The notes: generated by a model from the sequence alone, not told the origin. A DNA stretch of 64,000 nt from Arsukibacterium sp. (GCF_018402695.1 NZ_JAGYIM010000007.1:62001-126000); one strand, 5' to 3'; positions 30,164 through 39,047 are shown, counted from the stretch's first letter. Numbers and translations: made by a program.

Positions 30164-33028
30164 TTACTTTTCATATTGCTGATACGGCATACCCTCGGTC
30201 CACCACTTTGGTGCCGGCGCACCTTTTAAGTAATGATCAAAGAATTCACGCATTTTGATACTGTAATCCAGTTTATTGGCAAAGCGCTGTAAATGATGCG
30301 GCTCACCTTCGTAATGCAACATTACCACCTCTTTGCCTAAACGGCGCAGCGCCAGATAGTACTCTATGCCCTGCTCCCATGGCACCGCCCCGTCTTCATC
30401 ACCAAACTGAATAAGCATCGGCGTATTAATTTTGTCAGCAAAAAATACCGGTGAGTTGTCGATATAAGGCTTTAGGTCGTCAAACATCGAGATACCCAAC
30501 CGGCTCTGGCCGGTTTCATACTGAAACTGCCGTGCCAGACCGGTTTGCCAGCGAATACCACTGTAGGCACTGGTCATATTGGCGACCGGCGCACCCGATA
30601 CTGCCGCAGCAAACATGTCGGTTTCGGTTACCACAAAGGCGGTTTGGTAGCCTGACCAGCTGTGGCCGTGCAGGCCAATGGCTTTCGGATCGGCAACGCC
30701 CATATCAATTAACTTTTGCAGGCCAGGTACTAAAGACTCCGTAGCACTGGGCCCGGGTGCAGCAGGCCTGAAATGAATATCTGGCAGGAAGACTAAATAG
30801 TCCTGGCCGAGATAGTAAGGAAAGTTAGGCCGGTGGTTTACTTTCATCTGGTTGTAGTGGTGCAGGCGCTGCGAAAACTTTTCGTAGTAATACACCACCA
30901 CCGGGTAGGGCTTGCTGGCGTCGTAACCATCCGGCGTTAGTAGTACGCCTTGCAAGGGCTCGCCGGTCGCGCTGGTCCAGTCAACTAAATGGCTGTCGCC
31001 CCAGATAAACTCCTTCTGCTGCGGGTTAAGTTCGGTCAGCTGCTGCCGCTCGCTGAAATCGGCACTGGCCAGCCACAGATCAGGAAACTGTCGAAAGCTC
31101 TGCTCAGTAAATAAATAGTGTGGCTTATCCGGGCTGAACTCATCCAGCGCTTCAACAAAGTCATAGCGCTTTTCGCCCTGCAGCAGCATAGTTAATTCAG
31201 TGCTGGTTAAATCGCTGGTTAAATTCAGCCGGGCAAAACCATATTGCTTATTCGCTTCGTTGTACATCCGCAGCAATTGTGGCCCAGCCGGGTTTAGCGC
31301 CAGCGCTTCATCGGTTTTTTGCAGGCGGTACTGTTGTTTAGCTGAACGGCCGGCGGTGAGCTTTTGCATGCTGCCAGTAAGGCCCAGTGCCCAGATATCA
31401 AACCGGTCATACACCAGTACCGCTGACTCATCAGCCAGCCAGCCGGCAACGCCGTAACTTTCTGCCGCTACCGGTCGGTCATTCTGCTCATCCACCCAGG
31501 AAACGGTGGCATCAACCGCTAACGGCGCTGTGCTTCCAGCGGCACTGTCAAACAGCTGATATTGATCCTGCTGCAGATAAATGACATAGCGGCCACTGGG
31601 CGATAAATAGGCCCGCTCGTGGCTGCGATTTGCACTGAACACCTGCTGGCGCTTGCCTGTACGCAAATTAACATGCCAGATATCATGCAAGCGGCCGTTC
31701 CAGCTCATTTGCGTTAAATACGGTTTGCCACTGCTGATTAGCTGCGCTTCGCTATGCTCAGTTTCAAGCAGCTGTTCTTCAATATCATCGCTTAACACCA
31801 CCATTTCCAGGCTATCCAGCCAGATCACAGCCGCTGCGGTGCGCTTTGCTGCCTGCTTATATTCTGCCTTTTGCTGGCTGTTAATCCGCTCATCGTTACC
31901 GTGCCACACCTGCAACCGCCGATCAGCCAGCAGGCGCGCGACGTCATACAGCTCAGCCTCTGTTTTCGGCGGTTCGGTTTCAGCGGGCTTGCTGCCAGGA
32001 TCCGGCCGGTGGCCAATAAACAACCGCTTACCATCCTCGCTCCAGCGCGGCGCAGCATGCTCGCTTAACAGCCAGCCGGGCCGGTTGGTATCCAGCTGCT
32101 GCGCCTGCCTGGTCGCAACTGACCATAACCAGAGTTGCTGCGCAGCTTCAGCCAGATTCGTTTCTGCCAGCTTTGTTTTGTCCGGGCCGGCCATCACCGC
32201 TAACCGGTCACCATCCGGGTTAAACTGCAGCTGCTGCAGTTTATGTTCAGCATATTCCACTGCGGTATAGTGTGTGGCAGTCACACTATCCCAAACCTGC
32301 AATTGCTGCCATACCGGCTTATCGTTGCCCTTATCTTCATCAGCGGTTTGCTGCTGAGTTATAAAGGCCACCAAACCACCCTTTTCAGCCACGCTAAAGT
32401 CAGTTACCTCTGCCAGGGTTTGCAACTGGCCGCTGGCTAAATGCAAAGCCTGCAGCAGCTGACTGCTGGCTTTGGCATCACTTTTACGCTGAAGCAATAA
32501 CGCATAGCGGCCATCACCAGTAAACGCAAAGCGATCGATATTGGCAAGCAGCTGGCTGGTACCCGTTGCGGTATTAACAAGCACCGCGTCTTGCGCCAGG
32601 GCATCACGCGCTTTCTTATCAGCTGCTTGTTCGCGGGCCAGCAGCGGTGCTTGTTGCCGAAACAGTGCAAAACTGCCATTGGCATTCAGTTGCCCCTTAT
32701 CGCCCCGCTCTACACTAATTTGCTGGCCACTTTGCAAATTAACCACATAGCCAGTGCTATCGCCAAAATCAGGTGCTGCGGTATACACCATATATTGTTG
32801 GTTCTGACTAAGCTTGCGCTGGCTTATTTCCCGAAACTTCATAATGTCAGTCAGCTCAAGCGGCCGTAGCCCCTCGGTCGCGACAGTACTGGCAGCTATA
32901 GCAGCAGAGGTAACAGCAGGCTCAGGCACAGTGCTTTGCAGCTGACTACAACCAACACTGGTAGCAACCAGCAACATAACAGAAGTAAGGCGAAAACGAC
33001 GGGCAAACCCGCTGGCGATAGTTGGCAT
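30164..33028 (-). CDS. Prolyl-oligopeptidase-family (S9) serine peptidase, lipoprotein
   Basis: A 954-aa exported protein with signal VMLLVATSVGCSQLQ (lipobox Cys near 27). A seven-bladed propeller-like region fills the middle, followed by a C-terminal S9 alpha/beta-hydrolase domain: catalytic Ser in LHGHSWSGYQTAF (about 795), Asp in QFGDEDGAVPWEQG (about 880) and His in YEGEPHHLQRF. It resembles exported S9C acyl-aminoacyl-peptidase-like enzymes used for peptide digestion in the envelope. GAGGAA lies just before the ATG. It stands alone; the plus-strand ORFs inside it are antisense shadows. Confidence 0.92.
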   Translation of the reverse strand: MPTIASGFARRFRLTSVMLLVATSVGCSQLQSTVPEPAVTSAAIAASTVATEGLRPLELTDIMKFREISQRKLSQNQQYMVYTAAPDFGDSTGYVVNLQSGQQISVERGDKGQLNANGSFALFRQQAPLLAREQAADKKARDALAQDAVLVNTATGTSQLLANIDRFAFTGDGRYALLLQRKSDAKASSQLLQALHLASGQLQTLAEVTDFSVAEKGGLVAFITQQQTADEDKGNDKPVWQQLQVWDSVTATHYTAVEYAEHKLQQLQFNPDGDRLAVMAGPDKTKLAETNLAEAAQQLWLWSVATRQAQQLDTNRPGWLLSEHAAPRWSEDGKRLFIGHRPDPGSKPAETEPPKTEAELYDVARLLADRRLQVWHGNDERINSQQKAEYKQAAKRTAAAVIWLDSLEMVVLSDDIEEQLLETEHSEAQLISSGKPYLTQMSWNGRLHDIWHVNLRTGKRQQVFSANRSHERAYLSPSGRYVIYLQQDQYQLFDSAAGSTAPLAVDATVSWVDEQNDRPVAAESYGVAGWLADESAVLVYDRFDIWALGLTGSMQKLTAGRSAKQQYRLQKTDEALALNPAGPQLLRMYNEANKQYGFARLNLTSDLTSTELTMLLQGEKRYDFVEALDEFSPDKPHYLFTEQSFRQFPDLWLASADFSERQQLTELNPQQKEFIWGDSHLVDWTSATGEPLQGVLLTPDGYDASKPYPVVVYYYEKFSQRLHHYNQMKVNHRPNFPYYLGQDYLVFLPDIHFRPAAPGPSATESLVPGLQKLIDMGVADPKAIGLHGHSWSGYQTAFVVTETDMFAAAVSGAPVANMTSAYSGIRWQTGLARQFQYETGQSRLGISMFDDLKPYIDNSPVFFADKINTPMLIQFGDEDGAVPWEQGIEYYLALRRLGKEVVMLHYEGEPHHLQRFANKLDYSIKMREFFDHYLKGAPAPKWWTEGMPYQQYEK

Positions 33029-33235
33029 AAATTCCTCGAAAGCCTGCTTATGTTAAGTATTTTTCTGACAGGCAACACATCTTACGGTACACCAAAGTTA
33101 ACATAAGCCAACCGCAATGTGTGCAGTTGAGCGCTTTACGCCGGTGCAGATACGACCAAAACAGCCCTGATTGCGGTTAATTACCCGCTGACCGGCTAAA
33201 ATTCAGCCAAACGTATGCTGAAACACGAAAAACAC

Positions 33236-33264
33236 TTGCCAACCAGCCAGCAGCGCAATAACAT
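33236..33264 (+). promoter_or_regulatory. Sigma-70 promoter for tRNA-Val
   Basis: TTGCCA (33236-33241), 17-nt spacer, TAACAT (33259-33264). It sits 38 nt before the tRNA 5' end. The 33029-33235 stretch upstream shows nothing else I recognise. Confidence 0.6.
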
Positions 33265-33302
33265 AGCCGCCGTTGTCAGCCACGTGCGGCAACAAAAAGT
33301 GT

Positions 33303-33379
33303 GCGTCCTTAGCTCAGCTGGTTAGAGCACCACCTTGACATGGTGGGGGTCGGTGGTTCGAGTCCACTAGGACGCACCA
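33303..33379 (+). tRNA. tRNA-Val (anticodon GAC), CCA encoded
   Basis: A 77-nt cloverleaf. Acceptor stem GCGTCCT/AGGACGC with discriminator A and encoded CCA; D arm AGCTCAGCTGGTTAGAGC; anticodon stem CCACC/GGTGG enclosing TTGACAT with anticodon GAC; T arm with GGTTCGAGTCC. It is nearly identical to E. coli tRNA-Val2. A terminator follows at once, so it is a single-gene unit. No direct repeat of its 3' end or integrase lies downstream, so I see no integrated element here. Confidence 0.98.
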
Positions 33380-33393
33380 AAAATTCTAATGAA

Positions 33394-33436
33394 AACGCCG
33401 CTCTGGCTGAACAAGCTGAGCGGCGTTTTTGTTTTT
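33394..33436 (+). terminator. Rho-independent terminator of tRNA-Val
   Basis: AACGCCGCTC (33394-33403) pairs with GAGCGGCGTT (33418-33427), followed by a T-rich run. Confidence 0.9.
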
Positions 33437-33519
33437 AAGGCTCTTATAAAACCTTTATAGTATCTGGAGTTTTAATCCAAACCACTACCACTAATTAAAC
33501 TTAGTGAAATCGAGGCGTT

Positions 33520-34269
33520 ATGAAAAAAATAGCAAGTCTGCTCACAATACCAGTATGCTGGTTGCTTTTGCTAAGTAACACCAGCAATGCTTTTGTTCTT
33601 GAACCAAAAGAAAAGCCGGCAGAACAGCCGAAAGCGGTTGATGCATCTTTTTATAGCCACTCGGTACTGGCGGCATTAATCGTTGCCGGCCCTGCGGTTT
33701 CACTGAAACCCGATGTTGTCCGTGACTGGAAAAAAGATCACTTGCGGCACAATATTAAAGCGATGCTTAATAAAGTTTTTATTATTGACCGTGAACTGCA
33801 ACGTGACCTGATTAATATGCGCAACTTGTGGTCTAAAGACCAGCGCGAACCTGATTATTATTTACCTGTAACCTCTATTCAGGACTTTGAATTAGCCGGC
33901 GAACTTAATGCCAGATTAGAAGAAGTTGCTGACCGTGATATTGATATGCTTTCTTATGTATATATGACTCAGGAAATGGAAAGCTATTTCAACATCCGCT
34001 ACTCGACAAAAGTTGACAGAAATGTTTGCTGGGGCGCATTTGTAACGGCTTTTGAGCAGGACGAAAAAAAGCAGGCCGCCGTTAAACAAGGTTGTGAAGC
34101 CTTTGACCGTATTCACCAGACTCTGCTGGAAATGCGCCGCATTGACCACGCTGCAGAAACCCGGCGTGCCGAGGTGTCAAAACAACAGTACGAAGGCAAG
34201 ATAAAACCAAGAGAAAATGCCTTTCGCAATAAGTTATCCCCCTGGTATCAACATTTAAAAACTTATTAG
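33520..34269 (+). CDS. Exported protein of unknown function
   Basis: A 249-aa protein with a clear signal peptide (KKIASLLTIPVCWLLLLSNTSNA, cleavage before FVLEPKEKP). The mature part is charged and helical: RDWKKDHLRHNIKAMLNKVFIIDRELQRDL, then ELNARLEEVADRDIDMLSYVYMTQEMESYF, and two cysteines (RNVCWGAF, KQGCEAFD) that could form a disulfide. No family recognised. GAGG lies 4 nt before the ATG. It follows the tRNA terminator, so it must have its own promoter; none stands out in 33437-33519. Confidence 0.75.
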   Translation: MKKIASLLTIPVCWLLLLSNTSNAFVLEPKEKPAEQPKAVDASFYSHSVLAALIVAGPAVSLKPDVVRDWKKDHLRHNIKAMLNKVFIIDRELQRDLINMRNLWSKDQREPDYYLPVTSIQDFELAGELNARLEEVADRDIDMLSYVYMTQEMESYFNIRYSTKVDRNVCWGAFVTAFEQDEKKQAAVKQGCEAFDRIHQTLLEMRRIDHAAETRRAEVSKQQYEGKIKPRENAFRNKLSPWYQHLKTY

Positions 34270-34319
34270 GAAGCAAGCTCTAGCCATCATCAGCAGACAG
34301 TTCCAGAGCAATAACCGGA

Positions 34320-34511
34320 TTACTCCACCAGCTCGATACAATCTATCGGGCATACCGCAATGCAGGTTGGTTTGTCATAATAGCCAATGCATTCGGTACA
34401 CAGCGTTGGGTCAACCTGATAATGTTTAGCCCCCATGCTGATGGCTTCGTTCGGGCACTCGGGTACGCACATATCACAATTAATGCAGCTGACTTCAATT
34501 ACGGCGGGCAT
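34320..34511 (-). CDS. yfhL: YfhL-family 2[4Fe-4S] ferredoxin
   Basis: A 63-aa ferredoxin. The first cluster motif CINCDMCVPECP and the second CTECIGYYDKPTCIAVCP (with the long insertion CxxCx8CxxxCP) match the Allochromatium/YfhL type with one low-potential cluster. It begins 4 nt after the trhP stop on the same strand, so it is probably co-transcribed and could supply electrons or cluster support to that enzyme (inference). Confidence 0.95.
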   Translation of the reverse strand: MPAVIEVSCINCDMCVPECPNEAISMGAKHYQVDPTLCTECIGYYDKPTCIAVCPIDCIELVE

Positions 34512-34515
34512 GCTA

Positions 34516-35844
34516 TTACATTACCCCAGCTGCCGCATTAATGGCTAAATCACTGCCAGCTGTTACCGCCACAGGAAGCTGTTTTAACAGCATGGCAAAG
34601 CTAAGATTATGCTGCGCAGGCAACTTAACCTTAAGCTGATAACAGGCGCCTGGTGCCAGCACAATGTCGTTATCCTGCTTGTCGCGCAGCGCCTGAAGGC
34701 TAAAGCGTTGATTACCCTCTGGCGTCATCAGCACCAGGCTATCGCCAACGGCAAACTGATTTTTCACCTCCAGCAGCGCAAAGCCGTCTCTGTCCTGCTC
34801 GCCAATAAACTCGCCAACCAGCAACTGTTCGCCCACGCTGTGGCTGGTGACGTAGTTCTGGGTGTCTTGCGGTTTATGCCGGCGCAAAAAGCCTTCGGTA
34901 AAACCGCGGTTGGCCATACCGTTAAGCTCAGTTAGCAACTGTGGGTCAAACGCTTTACCGGCGACCGCATCGTCGATAGCCTGCCTGTAAACCTGGGCGG
35001 TGCGGGCCACATAATAAGGTGACTTAGTACGGCCTTCTATTTTTAAAGAGTGCACCCCCATCGCGGTCAGCGCCGGTACATGCTCTATAGCTCGTAAGTC
35101 TTTCGAGTTTAAAATATAGGTGCCATGCAAATCTTCATCTATCGCCATCAGCTCACCGGGACGGCCCTGCTCCTCCAGCAGCGCAGGCGTGCTGATAGGT
35201 TGAAACTGGCCTGCATCATCCGCTGTGGCGGCATGCACCTGATAAGGCCAGCGGCAACTGTTAGTACAGGCGCCCTGATTCGGGTCGCGTTTATTAATAT
35301 AACCCGATAACAAACAACGGCCGGAATAGGCCATACACAGTGCCCCATGCACAAACACTTCCAGCTCCATCTCGGGGACTTCGCGGCGAATTTCTGCTAT
35401 TTCTTCCACCGCCAGCTCGCGCGATAAAATAACCCGCTCAACGCCCTGGGCCTGCCAGAATTTCACCGCCGCCCAGTTTACCGTATTAGCCTGCACCGAC
35501 AAATGCAGTGGCTGCTGTGGGAAATGCTGGCGCAGTAAATACACCACACCTGGGTCTGAAACAATAAGCGCATCGGGCTTAAGCGCCACCACCGGCGCCA
35601 TATCAGCGACAAAGCTTTGCAGCTTACTGTTATGCGGCGCAATATTAACCACGACATAGAATTTTTTACCCAGCGTATGCGCTTCACTGATGCCGCAGGC
35701 AAGCGACGCTAAATCAAACTCGTTATTGCGCACCCGCAGGCTGTAACGTGGTTGACCGGCATATACGGCATCGGCGCCGTAAGCAAACGCCAGCCGCATC
35801 GCTTTTAAGCTGCCGGCGGGTGAGAGTAATTCAGGTTTTAACAT
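34516..35844 (-). CDS. trhP: tRNA 5-hydroxyuridine synthesis protein TrhP (U32 peptidase-like, YegQ)
   Basis: A 442-aa member of the U32 peptidase-like family. It begins PELLSPAGSLKAMRLAFAYGADAVYAGQ and has the U32 signature region EVFVHGALCMAYSGRCLLSGYINKRDPNQGACTNSCRWPY, whose cysteines are proposed to hold an Fe-S cluster, followed by SLKIEGRTKSPYYVA. YegQ/TrhP makes 5-hydroxyuridine at the tRNA wobble position using prephenate. Length and pattern fit YegQ rather than UbiU/UbiV or RlhA. It precedes yfhL by 4 nt. Confidence 0.92.
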   Translation of the reverse strand: MLKPELLSPAGSLKAMRLAFAYGADAVYAGQPRYSLRVRNNEFDLASLACGISEAHTLGKKFYVVVNIAPHNSKLQSFVADMAPVVALKPDALIVSDPGVVYLLRQHFPQQPLHLSVQANTVNWAAVKFWQAQGVERVILSRELAVEEIAEIRREVPEMELEVFVHGALCMAYSGRCLLSGYINKRDPNQGACTNSCRWPYQVHAATADDAGQFQPISTPALLEEQGRPGELMAIDEDLHGTYILNSKDLRAIEHVPALTAMGVHSLKIEGRTKSPYYVARTAQVYRQAIDDAVAGKAFDPQLLTELNGMANRGFTEGFLRRHKPQDTQNYVTSHSVGEQLLVGEFIGEQDRDGFALLEVKNQFAVGDSLVLMTPEGNQRFSLQALRDKQDNDIVLAPGACYQLKVKLPAQHNLSFAMLLKQLPVAVTAGSDLAINAAAGVM

Positions 35845-35930
35845 AGTGTCTGCTCGTGCTGTTGCGAAATGGCGGCTATTCTAGCGTTTGCAGCGTTAAT
35901 AGCATTGATCTGCCGCAACACTGAGCCACA

Positions 35931-37292
35931 CTACACTACTTTTGAATACCGCTGCTGGCCCTGGGCAAGGTAAGCGTCAAAGCAGGCACAGATACTGCGC
36001 ACCCATAATCTGCCACTGGCGGTTACTTTAATTCGCCCGGCATATACCTCTACCAAGCCGTCTTCCATAAAGGGCTGCAAGCGCTCTAACGCCTCGGCAA
36101 AATAGTGCCAGAAACTATTAAGTTGCCATTGCTGGCTAAATGCTTCTATGTCTAATTCAAAATGGCAGATTAACTGGCTGATCAGCGCTGCGCGGATTTT
36201 ATCGTCGTTATTTAAGCTAAAACCGCGCTCAATTGGCAGTTGGCCGTTACCAATGGCAGCATAATAGACTGGCAACTCTTTGCTATTTTGCCACAGCACA
36301 CCGCTTACCTGGCTGATACTGGATACCCCCAGGCCAATCAGCGCATCCTGACCGGCGGTAGTATAACCCTGAAAGTTACGCTGCAACTTACCGGCCTGCT
36401 GCGCTTTGGCCAAGGCATCATCTGGCCGGGCAAAGTGGTCCATACCAATAAATTGATAACCTGCCGCAACAAATCGTTCAATCGCCAACTGCATCAGTTC
36501 CAGCTTCAATGGCGCATCCGGCAGGCTGCTGTTGGCTATTTTACGCTGGGCAGCGAAACGCTCCGGTAAATGGGCATAGCTGAACAATGAAATGCGATCT
36601 GGATTCAGGCGGATAATTTCATCGACCGTCTCAGCGAAGCTGGCCGGTTGCTGAAATGGCAGGCCGTAGATTAAATCCAGATTAATCGAGCTGAAACCAA
36701 GCTCACGGCTAAGCTTTACCTGATGGCGAATTAGATCGGTATCCTGCACCCGGTTTATGGCAATTTGGACTTTCTCGTCTAAATCCTGCACCCCGAAACT
36801 GACCCGGTTAAACCCCAGGGTACGTAAATGGCGCAATTTGTCATCACTGCAGCTGCGTGGGTCTATTTCAATACTGATTTCCGCATCGCTGTTGATCGTG
36901 AAATTATGCTGCAACAAGGCCATCAAGCGGCTTAGCTGCACTTCGGTTAAAAAGGTAGGGGTACCGCCGCCTAGATGCAGCTGGTTAATCCGTTTATTAC
37001 TAAGTAAGGGCGCATAACGTGCCATTTCCTGCGCCAGAGCATCCAGGTAAGTATCGGCTTTATGCTGATGGCGGGTAACCAACTTATTGCAGCCGCAGTA
37101 ATAACAAAGCTTGTGGCAAAACGGGATATGCAAATACAGGCTAAGATCGCTTAGGCTTTGCTTAATCGCGGCCTGAATTTGCGCCGGATCAAAGTTGCTA
37201 CTAAGTGCCAGTGCCGTAGGGTAAGAGGTGTAACGCGGGCCGTTAATATTGTATTTACTGATTAACTTCGGGTCCCATTTAATACTTTGCAT
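35931..37292 (-). CDS. hemN: Oxygen-independent coproporphyrinogen III dehydrogenase
   Basis: A 453-aa radical-SAM enzyme. The cluster motif is PFCHKLCYYCGCNK (Cys59, Cys63, Cys66 plus Cys68). LHLGGGTPTFL, INLDLIYGLPFQQP, YTSYPTALALS and GMDHFARPDDAL follow, all HemN features that separate it from HemW. It decarboxylates two propionates of coproporphyrinogen III in anaerobic heme synthesis. An imperfect FNR-like half site (TTGAT at 37369) lies upstream but no full site was found. Confidence 0.96.
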   Translation of the reverse strand: MQSIKWDPKLISKYNINGPRYTSYPTALALSSNFDPAQIQAAIKQSLSDLSLYLHIPFCHKLCYYCGCNKLVTRHQHKADTYLDALAQEMARYAPLLSNKRINQLHLGGGTPTFLTEVQLSRLMALLQHNFTINSDAEISIEIDPRSCSDDKLRHLRTLGFNRVSFGVQDLDEKVQIAINRVQDTDLIRHQVKLSRELGFSSINLDLIYGLPFQQPASFAETVDEIIRLNPDRISLFSYAHLPERFAAQRKIANSSLPDAPLKLELMQLAIERFVAAGYQFIGMDHFARPDDALAKAQQAGKLQRNFQGYTTAGQDALIGLGVSSISQVSGVLWQNSKELPVYYAAIGNGQLPIERGFSLNNDDKIRAALISQLICHFELDIEAFSQQWQLNSFWHYFAEALERLQPFMEDGLVEVYAGRIKVTASGRLWVRSICACFDAYLAQGQQRYSKVV

Positions 37293-37349
37293 TACTACCT
37301 CTTTTAGTGCGCGGGTGCCACCTTGGCCTAGCTCAGCGTCAGTATAAAA

Positions 37350-37560
37350 GCGAATGAAAAGTCTAAGCTTGATCTATCGCAGGCTTAGCAGTTTTTGTAC
37401 AGATTGCTGTTGCGCTAACCAGCGCAGTAAGCCCGGTAGCAATGACGGTAAATGCTCGGGTCCAATGCTGTCCACCAGGTTTTCGCGCCGCGCGTGGTCG
37501 CTGCATCTTGCAAGGAGAGTGTTGCCGCGGCACTCTCCTGCTGTTTTTAGACTTTTTTTC
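37350..37560 (+). ncRNA. Candidate structured RNA ending in an orphan terminator
   Basis: The 37293-37674 gap has no convincing gene, but on the plus strand it contains a TGCGCT-AACC-AGCGCA hairpin (37411-37426) and, 86 nt later, a strong terminator-like hairpin AGGAGAGTG/CACTCTCCT (37513-37539) followed by TTTTT and TTTTTTT. The transcript would be antisense in direction to hemN and moeB. The 5' end and promoter are not defined; boundaries are approximate. Confidence 0.3.
37513..37560 (+). terminator. Orphan rho-independent terminator
   Basis: A 9-bp perfect stem AGGAGAGTG (37513-37521) / CACTCTCCT (37531-37539) with a GC-rich 9-nt loop, then GCTGTTTTTAGACTTTTTTT. No annotated plus-strand gene precedes it. 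Confidence 0.65.
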
Positions 37561-37674
37561 TGATACCCCTGAATAGGTAATCGTGCTGCAGCTTTGATTA
37601 CATCAAGCGCCGTTTGTCTTGGCTTTACACTGAGTGCATAGTCTGACCACTCTGTTCAATTTGACAGCACAAAT

Positions 37675-38439
37675 TTAGCCACAGACACGACAGAGCGGAT
37701 CTTTAATTAAACTAAACTGCCGCCGTTGGCCGCTAAGAGCATCAAATAACTGTAACTTACCGTATAGCGGCGTGCCTGCTCCGCCCAATATTTTTACTGC
37801 CTCTAAAGCCTGCATAGTGCCAATAATACCCACTACCGGGCTTAAAATACCGGCTTCCATACAGCTGAGTTGCTGCTCGCCAAACAACTGGCTTAAACAG
37901 TGATAGCAAGAACCCTCGCCTTGCATACTAAAGCTGGCAAGCTGGCCTTCAAAGCGGATAGCGGCGCCCGATACCAGTGGTACTTTGGCCTTAACACAGG
38001 CGGCATTGATGGCATTGCGGGTAGCAAGGTTATCGGTGCAGTCCAGCACCAGTGAATACTGCGGTACCAGCGTTGCTAAATCGTCTGCACTTAACCGCTG
38101 CTGCAACGCCTGTATTGCAATTTCGGAATTTAACTGGCGCAAGCTGGCCGCCGCTTGCTGTGCTTTACTGTGCCCGATATCGGCTTCACGATACAAGATT
38201 TGCCGTTGCAGGTTACTGCGGTCAATAGTGTCATCGTCGACCAGCGTAATACTGCCGATACCACTTGCTACCAGATAAGGTGCGGCAGCACAGCCTAGCC
38301 CGCCCATGCCGACCAGTAACACTGAACTTGCCAGCAGCGCTTCCTGGCCACGAAAATCCAGTGCCGGCAGCATTAGCTGACGGCTGTAACGCATCGCCTG
38401 CTCGGGGCTAAGCTCTGACGGATTAGTCGGTTTTGTCAT
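37675..38439 (-). CDS. moeB: HesA/MoeB/ThiF-family adenylyltransferase, MoeB-like
   Basis: A 254-aa E1-like enzyme: RYSRQLMLPALDFRGQEAL, nucleotide loop LLVGMGGLGCAAAPYLVASGIG, DDTIDRSNLQRQILYRE (Arg/Asn/Gln of the active site), LDCTDNLATRNAIN, and zinc pairs SCYHCL and the C-terminal LCRVCG. It adenylates the C-terminus of a small sulfur carrier (MoaD, or ThiS if ThiF-like). No moeA or thi gene is adjacent, so the partner is unproven. I use the ATG at 38439 (AGGA 8 nt upstream) rather than 38445, which is only 2 nt from it. Confidence 0.87.
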   Translation of the reverse strand: MTKPTNPSELSPEQAMRYSRQLMLPALDFRGQEALLASSVLLVGMGGLGCAAAPYLVASGIGSITLVDDDTIDRSNLQRQILYREADIGHSKAQQAAASLRQLNSEIAIQALQQRLSADDLATLVPQYSLVLDCTDNLATRNAINAACVKAKVPLVSGAAIRFEGQLASFSMQGEGSCYHCLSQLFGEQQLSCMEAGILSPVVGIIGTMQALEAVKILGGAGTPLYGKLQLFDALSGQRRQFSLIKDPLCRVCG

Positions 38440-38445
38440 CGTCAT

Positions 38446-38587
38446 TATCCTGAATAAGTTGCTCGGGGCGGCTGCGATTGAGCGTCAGAACATGACCGCC
38501 AGATGTGCTGTGGTAGTTGTCAAGAGTAAGTAAACGTTCCTACTTGAAGACGTCGTGAGGCTGAAGAAGCCTACCGGCGTTTTTTTA
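38446..38587 (+). ncRNA. Candidate small RNA with orphan terminator upstream of moeB
   Basis: The gap between moeB and yjbQ (both minus strand) carries on the plus strand a compound terminator: ACGTCG (38550-38555) pairs with CGGCGT (38575-38580) around an inner AGGCT/AGCCT hairpin, followed by T7. No plus-strand gene precedes it. The upstream 100 nt show no clear promoter, so the transcript start is a guess. Confidence 0.3.
38550..38586 (+). terminator. Orphan compound-stem terminator
   Basis: Outer stem ACGTCG/CGGCGT and inner stem AGGCT/AGCCT around GAAGA, followed by TTTTTTT. Confidence 0.65.
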
Positions 38588-38627
38588 TAGTAACCTGACG
38601 AAACACCCGGGTATTGTCGTCTACTAC

Positions 38628-39047
38628 TTATTCCCCCTGCAACGTAACCACCACGGTTCTGCTGCTGGCATGGTTACGATGCTCGCATAAATATATGCCC
38701 TGCCAGGTTCCCAGGTTCAGGCTGCCCTCGGTAATCGGAATAGTAATACTGCTGCCCAATAAGCTGCTTTTCAGATGAGCGGGCATATCGTCACTTCCCT
38801 CATAAGTATGGCTGTAATAGGGTTCATTTTCCGGTACTGCTCTGTTAAAAAACTGCTCAAAATCCTGGCGGACGGTCGGGTCTGCATTTTCATTAATAGT
38901 TAATGAGGCTGAGCTGTGTTTAATAAAAATATGGCAAATACCCACCGACAGCTTGCTAAGTTCGGGTAACTGGCGCAGCAGCTCTTCAGTAATTAAATGA
39001 AATCCGCGGTTTTTTGCTTTTAAAGACAATTCTCGTTGTAGCCACAT
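38628..39047 (-). CDS. yjbQ: YjbQ/UPF0047 family protein
   Basis: A 139-aa protein of the secondary thiamine-phosphate-synthase-like YjbQ family. ICHIFIKHSSASLTINENADP, SHTYEGSDDMPAHLKSSLLG and GTWQGIYLCEHRNHASSRTVVVTLQGE are the conserved blocks, with the metal/phosphate-binding His residues present. E. coli YjbQ has weak thiamine-phosphate synthase activity; the true role is unclear. It stands 56 nt from the DUF1989 gene end. Confidence 0.92.
   Translation of the reverse strand: MWLQRELSLKAKNRGFHLITEELLRQLPELSKLSVGICHIFIKHSSASLTINENADPTVRQDFEQFFNRAVPENEPYYSHTYEGSDDMPAHLKSSLLGSSITIPITEGSLNLGTWQGIYLCEHRNHASSRTVVVTLQGE

Noticed and set aside
31653-32270. 205-codon ORF on the plus strand inside the S9 peptidase gene
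   Set aside because: It is antisense to a fully motif-supported gene, is Ser/Cys-rich low-complexity sequence and has no recognisable domain; a shadow of the codon bias of the real gene.
33303-33520. tRNA-Val as a possible integration site
   Set aside because: No repeat of the tRNA 3' end, no integrase and no shift in gene content downstream.
37354-37563. 69-codon plus-strand ORF in the hemN-moeB gap
   Set aside because: No ribosome site, Arg/Cys/Ser-rich translation without a domain, and it runs into the terminator-like hairpin.
37594-37606. TTGAT-TAC-ATCAA, an FNR-like palindrome between moeB and hemN
   Set aside because: The spacer is 3 nt, not the 4 nt of FNR sites, and it lies about 300 nt from the hemN start; not enough to call an operator.
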